A DNA stretch of 64,000 nt from Owenia fusiformis (lineage: Eukaryota; Annelida; Polychaeta; Sabellida; Oweniidae), in the NCBI GenBank assembly GCA_903813345.2, contig CAIIXF020000001.1, forward strand, positions 46,767,885-46,831,884, written 5' to 3'. Position 1 is the first letter of the stretch, and each line of letters opens with the position of its first letter. The position numbers and the translations under genes are program-made. The notes under the pieces were generated by a model. That model was not told the origin of the DNA. It saw only the letters and a program-made list of their open reading frames with translations, and did not search any database. Below are positions 11,759-23,000 of this stretch, piece by piece.

Positions 11759-13879
11759 TTATTCACAAATACAATGTGTAGCAGGGCAGTTTCCAATAGC
11801 ACAGTTGTCTATGCACCACTGGTCCATTCCCGGACCTGCGTATTCTTCGGTTGCATAACACGTTCCTGTTGCAGATGTAGTTGTTCCAGCTGCTACTGTT
11901 GTTGTTGCTCCAGCTGTTGTTGTTGTTCCAGTTGTTGTTGTAGCAGTGGTCCAGGAAGTTGGAGTTGTATCAACTGTGGTTGTCGTACCAGTCGTAGCAA
12001 CTGGGTCATTCGAACCTACACTTATATCGGAGCAACCATAAAACTCTTCTTGGGGTCCACATCCAACACATTCTGTGCCATCTGGGTCAATGCCCCAACT
12101 GTTGGCTAGGATTAGACAGAAGAATGATTAATGCTTATGAGCATAAGTTTAATTCTTATATTAAATGAGTACACATGCATATTATCTGAGACTAACATAT
12201 TTTATGATAGTCCCAGATATTACTTTATATTGGAAGCTACATGATGGACTCTACTGATATAACATTGTTCATTTTTCATCAAAATGTGTTTAGTATGCTT
12301 GCCAAAATATTCTCTTCCGGGGTTGAATGACTTTTACTTGGACTGAATGACATTTACTAATGCATTTATAAGTACATGATCGCTGGGAGAACAAGGACCA
12401 CAAGGGAGGGGTTGAGGAGTTCACAAATGATTCAGCTAAAACAGCACTTCATAACTTAATTCATGATTTAAAACACAAACCCGTCTTGTATCTCCACTGA
12501 AGAACGCATTGAGAGCAGGATAACCCAGATGGCAGTTGGACAGACACCGTGTAATTCCTCTTTAAGTCATCGGGGACATAAAACCTACATTCATATATAT
12601 TAATATTGTATATTAAATGTGTTTTTGGTCGTTGGGAGAGCTGTTTATTTGGATGTATACAATTTTGCCAAATGATCTGATATAACATGATTGAATGCGC
12701 ATATCTGACTATTAGATATATACTGTAGCTTGTAATATACACAACGTGTTGCCATTGAAAGAAACCAAAGAGCAATGAAATTGGAGCATTTAAAGCCCAT
12801 AATTCGGGAAACTCACCTCGTGTCAGAGGTCCCAGCAATGGTTAAAAGGTTCTGGTCGAGACAATCATGCGTGATGACTTTGGTGACATTGTTATTGACA
12901 CAGAGACGATACTCAAAGAAACCCCAATGGTTGGCTGTCAGTTCAACAGTCACATCGAAGACGCTCCCCACCTTTGATAATATCATGCACATTATGGAGG
13001 TAGATGTCATGAAAATAGAGGGCGAATATTTTCACATTTGGCTCTAGTGTTATGTTTATGCCAGATTTGTAAACGTACCTCGTAATTTGCGACAATGATT
13101 CCATTAGCATAAGTTCCACCAGCTTCATTTGGCCACGGTCCGTCCCAGGGATCACCACACACTCCACACTTTCCGTCATTCACGTTTTGTTGATGCTAAA
13201 GCAACATACATTTCGTCACTACACGTATTCCCTCATAAATTAAGTCCCCAATGTAATTGATTCGCTGGCTAGGAAAATTCGTGATCTGCGACGATCGATT
13301 ATGATTAATACATGGGCTTTCAACATGTGGATTAATACTATCGGCTGTTTGATTTTCTTGTTCAATCATCTTGCATTTAGTGGAAGAGGGGCTTATCTAA
13401 TTCACATAATATAAAGAAACATTGTTACCCCGAATCCTCCACAGAAAAGTTCGTTGTCATTATAGTTCACTGGATTATCGTAGCCCCATCTGAATAAGGT
13501 TGATCGTCCCGATGGCCACCACAATCTGAAGTACAAGTTTCAACCAATTCTAGTTATTATCAAGATAATATCTTCAATACAAAATACTTTTTTGACGAAT
13601 GCGGTAAGTAAGACATTAGTATATGTCAATTATTGTTATGGTCTCGTTTTTGTGCTTTGATGCCAAATTTGAAAATATAAAGTGAATCGTCGCCCAAGGG
13701 GTCAACATCTCTGAATAGGAGGATAAGACTATTTTCTTGATATACATTACTGGAAATCTCTGAATCTTTCTCCATTGACTCATCTCATTCTATGTACTTT
13801 AAAATCATAACGGTTCAACATACCTTCCATGTCCATCGACGGATACAACCAAAATGGCTATAATGCAGAACACCTTCAT
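11759..13879 (-). CDS. AA15-type lytic polysaccharide monooxygenase, copy A
   Basis: The six exons are 13824-13879, 13429-13525, 13079-13195, 12817-12971, 12481-12584 and 11759-12105 (minus strand, phases consistent, 291 aa). A 16-residue signal peptide (MKVFCIIAILVVSVDG) ends directly before HGR, so the mature protein would begin with the histidine required for the copper His-brace. The second brace histidine is in ELTANHWG, and FYGCSDI carries the likely axial tyrosine. Conserved AA15 blocks include RWGYDNPVNYNDNELFCGGF and CGVCGDPWDGP. After the catalytic domain come a Thr-rich linker and a C-terminal six-Cys module containing GPGMDQWCIDNCAIGNC, perhaps a carbohydrate-binding module. AA15 enzymes oxidatively cleave chitin or cellulose outside the cell. 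The last intron has a weak donor (GTTTGT). TATATAAG lies about 30-40 bp upstream of the ATG. AATAAA follows about 60 bases after the stop. Confidence 0.92.
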
Positions 13880-14375
13880 ACTGTTGACCTCACTGTTAAA
13901 GTGAAAGACTTATATAAGGTTGAGAACAGGGCAGCGGATGTACTTTAATGTATTATATGACTTCACCATCTGGGCGGGCCTCAACAACACGGCAATTTTT
14001 GATTTATTTCTGATAATAACGAATTTGAATTTTATCAATGCCAGAATATAATTAGGCCTAATATTAAAGTTTTATTACTTTTTTGACTGATAATAATTTT
14101 TGACTTGCCCTTGGTACAACATACCAAATAATTTCTTCGCGTGAAAATACCTCCTCGACCTTCTTCTATTGACATTTTTCTGACCAAAAACAAAAAGTTT
14201 TACATCTATCACATAATTTTCTTATTGAGCATTCACTTCAACCACCTTTTTTATTTCTCTGTCAAAGATATTAGGAAGCGATGGATGTGTTTTTATTCCA
14301 TTTATACTCCAAAAAGAAAGTAAATATCCGACTGAATATTATAAAATATTTTTCATTTTATTTATACACAGTTAG

Positions 14376-16941
14376 TTACAACCAAGTTACACAGTAACAA
14401 TGTGAAGCAGGGCAGTTTCCAATGGCACAGTTGTCTATGCACCATTGGTCCATTCCAGGACTTGACGCATAAAGCTCGGTTGGATAACATCCAGACTCAA
14501 GAGCAGACGTAGTTCCTGATCCAGCTGTGGTTGTAGTTGAGGCAGCTGTGGAGGTAGTTAGGGCAGCTGTGGTTGTAGTTGGGGCAGCTGTGGTTGTAGT
14601 TGGGGCAGCTGTGGTTGTAGTTTGGACAGCTGTGGTTGTAGTTGGAGCAGTGGTTGTTGTCCAGGCAGTCGAAGTTGTATCAACTGTTGTAGTCGTACCA
14701 GTGGTAGCAACTGGGTCATCAAAACCTATGCTTATATCAGAGCAGCCGTAGAACTCCTCCTGTGGGCCACAACCAGTACACTGAGTACCATCAGGGTCAG
14801 TTCCCCAACTGTTTGCTAGTGACATGTAATCAAATATAAGTGATGATAACTGGATTAAACACCAGCGTTGTAAACTTGGGTCAGCTCCACTACCAGTGAA
14901 TACGAAATGAATGCCACAAGAAACTAAGATCAACTTCTAGACAAACACTCATATTTTACGTACGAATAGGCCAGAGCGGTCGGGATAATTTGTATGGCTG
15001 GACTGTCACGGTGACAGTGTCACCACATTTTAAGTGTTAATAGTAGGACTGACATCGTGTCTCTCCGGCATTCACATAACCTATCACTAGACTTGAGGCC
15101 AGCTACAAATGTATTTGAGGCCAGCTACATGAATGTATTTGTGACCAGCTACAAATGTATTTGTGGCCAGCTACAAATGTATTTAAGGCCAGCTACAAAT
15201 GTATTTGAGGCCAGCTACATATGTATTTGAGGCCAGCTACATATGTATTTGAGGCCAGCTACAAATGTATTTGAGGCCAGCTACAAATGTGTGAGGCCAG
15301 CTAAAAATGTATTTGGGGCCAGCTACAAATGTATTTGAGGCCAGCATCCATAACTTCAATGAACACAAGACAATGTAAGATGAAAATGGCCAATTTTGGC
15401 ACCAGTATGATAGAAACTAATTGTTCTGACATCAGGGACATACCTGTCTTGTATCTCCACTGAAGAACGCACTGAGAGCAGGATAACCCAGATGGCAGTT
15501 GGACAGACACCGTGTAATTCCTCTTCAAGTCATCAGGGACATACCACCTATATATATTTATAATCCCTCAACACCATCTGACCTTGTATTCGCGAATAGT
15601 ACTTGCCACTATTCTATTCATATTAAAATGAATTGGTCATAAAATAGTATCGTAGGTTAATCCGGTAGCCGACAGCCAAAAGTTGCATTCGCAAATACAT
15701 GCATTTTGTAATCCACCTATTTTCAGCTTAATAGTACCATTTGAAAAAGATCAGGGCCAGTGACGTCATTCTGGATGCTCAGGGGCTCTCTTCTGAATAC
15801 TAAAACTTTTTTTGTTCAGAGAAAGAAACTAACCTAGTGTCAGAGGTCCCAGCGATGGTTAAAAGGTTCTGGTTGAGACAATCGTGCGTGATGGTTCTGG
15901 TGACGTCGTTATTGACACAGAGACGATACTCGAAGAAACCTTTATGGTTGGCTGTCAGCTCAACAGTCACATCAAAGACGCTCCCCACCTTTGAAAATGT
16001 AAGTGTACATCATAAAGCAACGTGCCAAGAGAATATACTTTGGGATCACGCTGTTGTGGTTAATTCCAGTACCCGCCGAAGCATACCTCATAATTTGCGA
16101 CAATGATTCCATTAGCATAAGTTCCACCAGCTTCATTTGGCCACGGTCCGTCCCAGGGATCACCACACACTCCACACTTTCCGTCGTTCACGTTTTGTTG
16201 GTGCTAAAACAACATACAGTTCGTCAATACACGTATCCTACCTGATTTAAATGTGCTTCGCTGGCTAGAAAATTGAGCTTGAGTCGCTTATCTAATGCAC
16301 ATATCTTGAAGAAACAATGTTATTCACCCCGAATCCTCCACAGAACAGTTCATTGTCATTGTAATTAGGTGGGTTATCGTAGCCCCATCTAAATAGGGTT
16401 GATCGTCCCGAAGGCCACCACAATCTAAATTATAAGTTATAGCAAGGATGAAGAAGGTCCAAGAGTGTCCGATGGATTAGGAAAGGAATTTTCAAAAGAT
16501 TAAGAAAACTACATGGATTTCAGCTTATGCCTTGATTAAAGTTTACATGAAATTACAAAAAGTGGCGTGTCACTTTTCAATAATATAAACTCCTATAGAA
16601 ATACAATAATTTTTTAAATTGTTTAGTCACCTACATAACATAACATAATTAGCTCAAAGTTTGAATGGCCTAATATACGGGTGTCGAATACAGTCCTATT
16701 TGTTCTTACGGACAGCGGAGACTTCAACAATGCAATCGCAATGATGTAACAATCAATCATTCGATACCATCCAACCATCAAAAGCTTAAAACGACTCCGA
16801 ATAAGCACTTATTGATTCATGCCTCATATATAGGACACACGTTTTTATGACATATATGGTATCAAGTCCCTACCTTCCATGTCCTGCCACAGACACAACA
16901 AATATGGCAATGAGGCACACTAACACAACACGTATCTTCAT
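14376..16941 (-). CDS. AA15-type lytic polysaccharide monooxygenase, copy B
   Basis: The six exons are 16874-16941, 16328-16424, 16087-16203, 15834-15988, 15444-15547 and 14376-14815 (326 aa). Exons 2-5 match copy A exactly in length and phase, showing a tandem duplication. The signal peptide MKIRVVLVCLIAIFVVSVAG precedes the mature HGR. The second His-brace residue is in ELTANHKG, and FYGCSDISI is retained. The Thr-rich linker is longer than in copy A because a 21-bp unit encoding AAPTTTT-type repeats has expanded (about 14540-14640). The C-terminal six-Cys module is present and ends CYCVTWL. The intergenic gap to copy A is about 500 bp. All active-site residues appear intact, so both copies should be catalytically competent copper enzymes; substrate (chitin or cellulose) cannot be read from the sequence. 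AATAAA lies only about 15 bases past the stop. Confidence 0.92.
15094..15350. repeat. 22-bp tandem array in the last intron of LPMO copy B
   Basis: About eleven imperfect copies of GAGGCCAGCTACAAATGTATTT occur in the intron between exons 5 and 6. Variants include GTGACC, a four-base insert (CATGAATG) and shortened units. Confidence 0.9.
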
Positions 16942-17302
16942 TTGAATTGATCAGATCGGGGTCCTACAAAGCTGTTCTGTACGACTCAACTCTTCAAAGC
17001 AGGGTGTGTTCATATTATTCTTCAGGCTTCTGGGGTTTGATTTATTCGTTTTTTGATAAAACGTATGTTATCAGAAGTCAATATATAAAAACAGCAAAAT
17101 CAGTAAATCAAAACTTAGGTCACATGCAAGACATCTATCATGACCATTGATGTGAATCCAAAGAACAATCTTGGATTTTCAGAGAATCTTGGAATTAAAC
17201 TCATAATCGTCTGACAGTGGGGAGGGTCAATTGATAGTCTTGGTAAGTTTCTTAAATCGGATTTGTATTGTTGTAACAGGTTTTGTTTTACACAGGCCTG
17301 CT

Positions 17303-17393
17303 AGACTTCCACTAACGCGACCATCAGTTCCGACCTCGCGAATTATGTTCCTTCCACCCAGGTCGGAACTGATGATCGCGTTTGTGGAAGTCT
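17303..17393. repeat. Long hairpin of ~34-bp arms
   Basis: AGACTTCCACTAACGCGACC...GTTCCGACCT is answered by AGGTCGGAACTGATGATCGC...GTGGAAGTCT with a ~20-base loop. The stem is almost fully paired and may be a short MITE. Confidence 0.8.
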
Positions 17394-17720
17394 ATATGAG
17401 GCACGTTGCAGTGTTCTATTTTCTAATTTCTTTCTTCAGGCTAATAATTTAGGCTAATTCTTTAGGCTAATGTCTTCCACTTTGTACAGGCGACTTGAGC
17501 CTCACTTTCAGGGTAAAAGCAAACGTGATATCAGATTTTAGATGATTAATCAAAATGTTCATTTAATAAAATTAGTCCTCTGGGATTTAGGTTATTGACT
17601 TATTGCAGGGCGGAGTTGTCTGCTCATTGTGTTAATATATATTAGCGAGTTATCAGCAACACTGTAAAAATCACAATAATATTGTTCAAGAAAAAAATGT
17701 TCAAAAACTATATAGCAGAT

Positions 17721-18036
17721 TCACCTCATGCAGACAGATCGCCTTAAATTACATTCGTATGATGCGAGACTCGACATTCACCAGGAAAGGAGAAACATTT
17801 TGTAACCCATGAAGCAAATTAATTTTTACTGCTTTATAAATGGTCAATGACAGTCACATTGAGTTCTATAAGTATGAGAGAAGCATGACGTCTTGATATT
17901 TCAAAGTTTTGTTCGAAAAGTGATGGCGGTGATTGAAATTACGATGTAAAGATAAAACCGTATTGAAATCTTCGTAAATTTCTTTGAGAAATTCATACGA
18001 ATGTAATTTTAGGCGATCTGTCTGCATGGGGTGAGA
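17721..18036. mobile_element. MITE with ~40-bp terminal inverted repeats
   Basis: The left end, TCACCTCATGCAGACAGATC...TTACATTCGTATGA, is answered by TCATACGAATGTAATTTTAG...GATCTGTCTGCATGGGGTGA at the right. The interior is non-coding. Confidence 0.8.
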
Positions 18037-19576
18037 TTACCCTTTCCCATACGGCCATACATTTGATTTGAAAACTGGGCACTGGCCACTTCTTTAAGTA
18101 CATTGATTTAGATTATCTTAAAGAGAGCTCAATGGGTTTAACAGGAAATACTTTACATCAATGCTGTCACGCTATCATGGAAGAAAATGCTCTAATATTA
18201 TTGTGTTTTAAATACCGACTTCAGACTTGAATAGAGACATAATTTTGAGGAGTCAACTTTGATCATTTGTAAAATTAAGACACAACTTGAACAAATCCAG
18301 CATATGAGGACAGTCATCTACCTATTTCTATCAGGTTTATCACAGTAGATAAATGTTTATAACTTATGCACTGTAACTACATTATATTGGTAACATTATA
18401 TCTTAAGGTTGACAAGATAAATCAAGCTAAATAAACACTAGACATTCAATAACTTTTGATTAGAGGTGATAAATGATAGCCACCTGTTGCAGTTATACAG
18501 TGAAACCACTAATGATGAAATAGATTCATAATTTGTAATTTTGAGACTAAATTCTCAAAAAGGTAAGCCAACTGGTTTCTCAAAATAAGCTTAATTTTCA
18601 AAAAAAGCGTGCCTATTATCTTCCAAACATTTCAAAATTGTGGCCAACATTTTTTCTGACCAAGCTCTGTTGTTTTTCTAAATAAAATCTTTTTATAGGC
18701 TACCCACAATCTCCGGATCAGCAACTGGAATATTGATAACTGAATGAACCTAGTCTATCTATATAAGCAGTAGCCCTGGACCCAGCAGCTCAGTACATTG
18801 TGGTCAATCATTCCTCAAAAAGGTCTTAATTCAACCTTTGCACAGCATCAAGTGTGAAGATTAGGAAATAACCCTGAGTGGAATGGATCAGCCATAATGC
18901 ATCAAGGCTTTGGCATAAATTCTTTTGACACATTGCAAAATACATTGTACAAAATCAACTAAAAAAATCACTAAAAGAACAATGAAACTTTTAGCAAGGG
19001 TCAAGTTGGCAAAAGCATCAATTTCAATCCATAGAGTCAAGTTGGCACCTTGACAACCATTCAATGAATGACCTTGCTTGAGTTGTTTGTTATATAATGC
19101 AGTGCAGTTATATGAAATACTGTGTTCAGATTGGCTGAAATCAGACACACCTTGCCTAGCTATGTGTGAATTAATAACAAGACCTATAGATCATATAAAA
19201 TGAATTCACGTTCAATCCAGTATTGGGCATCAAAAAGGACCTCAATTTATAGAAGAGATAGAGATTTATTAGATAAACTAGCCTTTGACACGTTTATTTG
19301 TTTGCTTCTTTATTCCAAAGAATACATTGTAGTTTACATTTTAGTCAAATTTGACACACCATTGCCGCTTAGTAAAGGTATCCACATGTACAGTACATCT
19401 CAGTAGCATATACTAATTAAAATCAGTTACTCAGATTCTGATTACATATTTAGCACAATTTTTTCTCTTCAAATGTCCATGCTTACGAGCTTGAAATATA
19501 TAGCACCTACTGTATATTGACATATAACATAAGACTATGTATATCTAGTATATGCATTATCCATGCAAAGTAAAAC

Positions 19577-19950
19577 CAAGGCATTAACATGACAAAATGT
19601 CACCACCTGGTTGATCAAATCTGAAATCTAAAGTCAGATATGAACTTCTGAGAATTTGTGAATGCTTTTGAAAAATAAATTGGTCAATTTGAAGCACGTT
19701 GAAAAAGAAATTTTGACCTTTTTGACCTTGAGAAGGTCATTGATGGTCAAATCTCAAATCTAAAGTCAGATTTGAACTTCTGAGAACTTGTAGATGATTT
19801 AGAAAAAATTGAAATCAGTCTTAACAACAGTCAGTATTTGTTAATTTATAAAAAGATGCAAGAATTTGTTACAGACGCCAACCACCAACCGTCGTTACAA
19901 AAAAGGGAGACAATAACAATATGTCACCACTTTTTGGTGGTGACATAATA
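19577..19950 (+). repeat. Dispersed repeat, copy 1 (AAGGCATTAACATG family)
   Basis: It begins AAGGCATTAACATGACAAA, carries repeated AAGTCAGAT(A/T)TGAACTTCTGAG and TTTTTGACCTTGAGAAGGTC blocks, and ends near ACAGACGCCAACCACCAACC. An inverted copy lies at about 49738-50148, and a short start fragment at about 6070-6135 in a MIIP intron. Confidence 0.7.
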
Positions 19951-20020
19951 AAAATTAACATCATATCACATGTGATACAAAACTACAACAACTATTAAAC
20001 CAAAATGGCAAACTCAGCAG

Positions 20021-23000
20021 TTAAATAATAGGATTGACTTTTCTATTTCGAACTATTCTGGGATTGATGCCTTGTCTCATAGATTTCATGGCCATAGCAC
20101 GATTGAAATGACGCTGTATTTTTGATGATTCGCCAAAATCTTCAAGGGTCGAATCAAGAGAGGTAAGAATTCCACAGAGCACTCCCATAACAAGAAAGAG
20201 AATGATGAACAGTGTATAATAAGTGACTGTACTATCAGGATGGGCTTGCATTTCTCGTAAATGTGCCAACGCAGGCTGAAAACTTGGATTCAGTTTCAAT
20301 GTGTGGGTGAAATGCAACGTTGCTTCATGAAAATGTCCATATGCCTTGAGGATTTCTCCGAGGGTAAAATGTTGGAGCCACGGATTCTGTTCTGCCGCTT
20401 GGTTGTCCAGTGATTCTCTCGTTAAAAAGATAGCATCTTCAAGATAGTGCAGGTTGAATAATACGCGTCCAAGGTTAAGAAGAACATCTGGATTATTGGG
20501 TTTCAGAGAGAGAGCTTTTCTAAAACATTCTATTGACAGTTGGGTTTGTCCTTTTATCCTCCAAAAGTTACCAATCTTGTTCAGGATTTGTGGTGACAGA
20601 GGCTTCTGAAAGTACAAAATGATATTGGTGGTATAACAAACCTACAGCTAAATGTATAAATGTCAAAGGATTTAGAGACATATATATCAATCCATGAAAA
20701 TTTGGGGAGTTGGGGGGGGGGGTTCACTTTTTGAGAAATTCCAAAGGGTTCACTTGTGACAATTTTGGTCTGAAAATGGCCAAAATCACTTAAAAAGTGC
20801 TAAGAATGGTGAAAAACTGCATGATTTTGAAAGATCTTTTGGCCAGGGGGGGGGGGCTTGCTCGAACCCATCGAAGCCCCCTGGCTATGGGCCTCATATC
20901 GATATGACAGCTTCATTTTTGTGAACTTTATTATACATTCATATTGTGCAGAGTGATTAGATTAAATATGGGACTCACCTCCTTCAGTGCCTTCTTCAGC
21001 TTGGATTCCAAGTAATTCATGTCAACTTCAGAATTTTTACTACCCTTTTTTCGAAATATCATGGCTACCTCCGGTTCAGGCATTAACGGATGTGAATCTC
21101 TACTGGCTATCCCTCTAAGGTGATCATACTTTGTAAAATTCACTGATTTTCCACAGTTTAGGGTGTGGTCAACACTGCTTAGTGAGGTTGTACTATGGAC
21201 AGTGGATTCTGCAGATACACTGGATGATGATATTTTTGGCTCTTGATCAGTTTTTTTAATGGATCTGAAAAAATGAGAAGTAATTTACGTATAATGACAT
21301 TGAAGTACATGTATTTATTCAACCTATTTGTAATTTATATTTTCATCTAAACTGTGTAGCTGCATTATTTTGTGAAGGTCGACCTTTTCAGATGTCTGCT
21401 GGTTGTAGAAATGAACCATTTGGTATTCATTTTGAGACTTATTAGCCTGGACATATGCCATAGCCAAGGGGTAGTTCAGTTTAAAAAAACAACCAAATGG
21501 GGGTTCAAATGTGATCCAAATCACTTGAAAAGTACTCAATATGGTGAAAAATTGCATGATTTTAAAGAATTTTTGGCGGAGGCCGGGAGGGGTTCGCTGA
21601 AACTCACCAACCCCCTGGTTTAGTGAGTCTCTAGCCAATAACTTGGCTAGAAATCATGGCATGTGGATCACCGTGTACTAATGGAAAATAAGATAAGAAT
21701 TAAATTATATGTTGTTTTTTTTAAAATCATTATGAGAATAGTCCATCAATTGAAATTGAAACGAACACTGTCCTTTGTGAGATATTGCATTCTTTCATCC
21801 AGCTTTTGTCTAAAATCAAAATCACAGAGTCTGTCATTTTCTAAAACAGTTCTGAAATGAATGTCAGACATTGATTATAACTGGTTGTAAATTCAAATAG
21901 CAATCCAAAAGATGTGAACTAGTATTGATCACTTCTTGCTTGACATTTTGAAATTTTTTATTTAAGTAATATCTCGCGTAAGTGAAAAAATGGTGGCTGA
22001 ATTTTGTAATCACGACATCATGACTCCATGATGGCAGAATATTGCAGTATTAAATTGCAGCCGGTGATGAAAATGCTCTAAACTGTCTCTTAAAAAATAA
22101 ATAAATAACAACCGATGTAGACAGATATATGCACTACATATGAAGATCAATGAAAATATGTCTACTTTATTTAAGTTCATAAAAAGCAACTGTTCGTAAG
22201 ACTATAAGAGGTAGTGTAAAGAATAATAACTAGATTTTGGAAATTGAACGAAGTTCAATTTCAGACTCCAGATCTAGACTTTTTTTAGCCGAGTCATCCA
22301 GAATAAGCCGTGTCATCCAGAATAAGCTGAGTCATCTAGAAAGAGATGGATAAATAAAATAGGAAGGTAGGATAGGATAGAATAGGAAAGAATGATAGGA
22401 TAGAATAAGAAAGAAGGATAGGATAGAATAGAATAGGAAGAAAAGATAGGATAGGATAGGAAGGATAGGAAGGAAAAGATATGAAGAAAGGATAGAAAGG
22501 AAGGATAGGATAAGATCAGATAGGAAGGATGGATGAATTTTTCAACATTTTCTTCTCTACTCTTGACTTTCTATCAGGATACCATCAGATCGATTTTCCG
22601 AAATTTCAAAACGCCATAACTTCCGAGCCGGGAGTCGGATCGAAATTCGATTGAAAAATTCGGATTCCTGACAAAATTCTACCCCTAATTCATAACTCAT
22701 ACGTTAAATTTGGAGATTTTTTATTTTGACCTACTTTTCGGACACGCCATAACTTCCGAACCGGTAGTGGGATCGAAATTTGGTTTGCAGACTCGGATTC
22801 CTGACAGAATTCTACCCTTAAGTCATAACTCATATATTAAATTTGGAGAACTTTTTATTTTGACCTACTTTTTCGGACACCATATCTCAAAAGTGGGTCA
22901 AAATACTTTCTGACGGCAAAATGCTAACACTATTAGCATATTCTTGGCAACATGTATACACAATTTCGAAGAATATAATTAGAGTGTAGTGTCAGAATCG

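Larger units (their letters stand above)
16942..20020. other. Intergenic region with repeats, no gene supported
   Basis: No convincing exon was found on either strand. The interval holds a perfect-looking hairpin (17303-17393), a MITE (17721-18036) and a dispersed repeat (about 19577-19950). A TATA-like TATATAAG at about 18758 is not followed by a recognisable coding exon. Confidence 0.6.

Noticed and set aside
11774-12109. Plus-strand Cys/Ser-rich frame (CCSSCYCCCC type)
   Set aside because: It is the antisense of the Thr-rich linker exon of LPMO copy A.
14527-14819. Plus-strand Val-rich frames
   Set aside because: Antisense of the Thr/Ala repeat linker of LPMO copy B.
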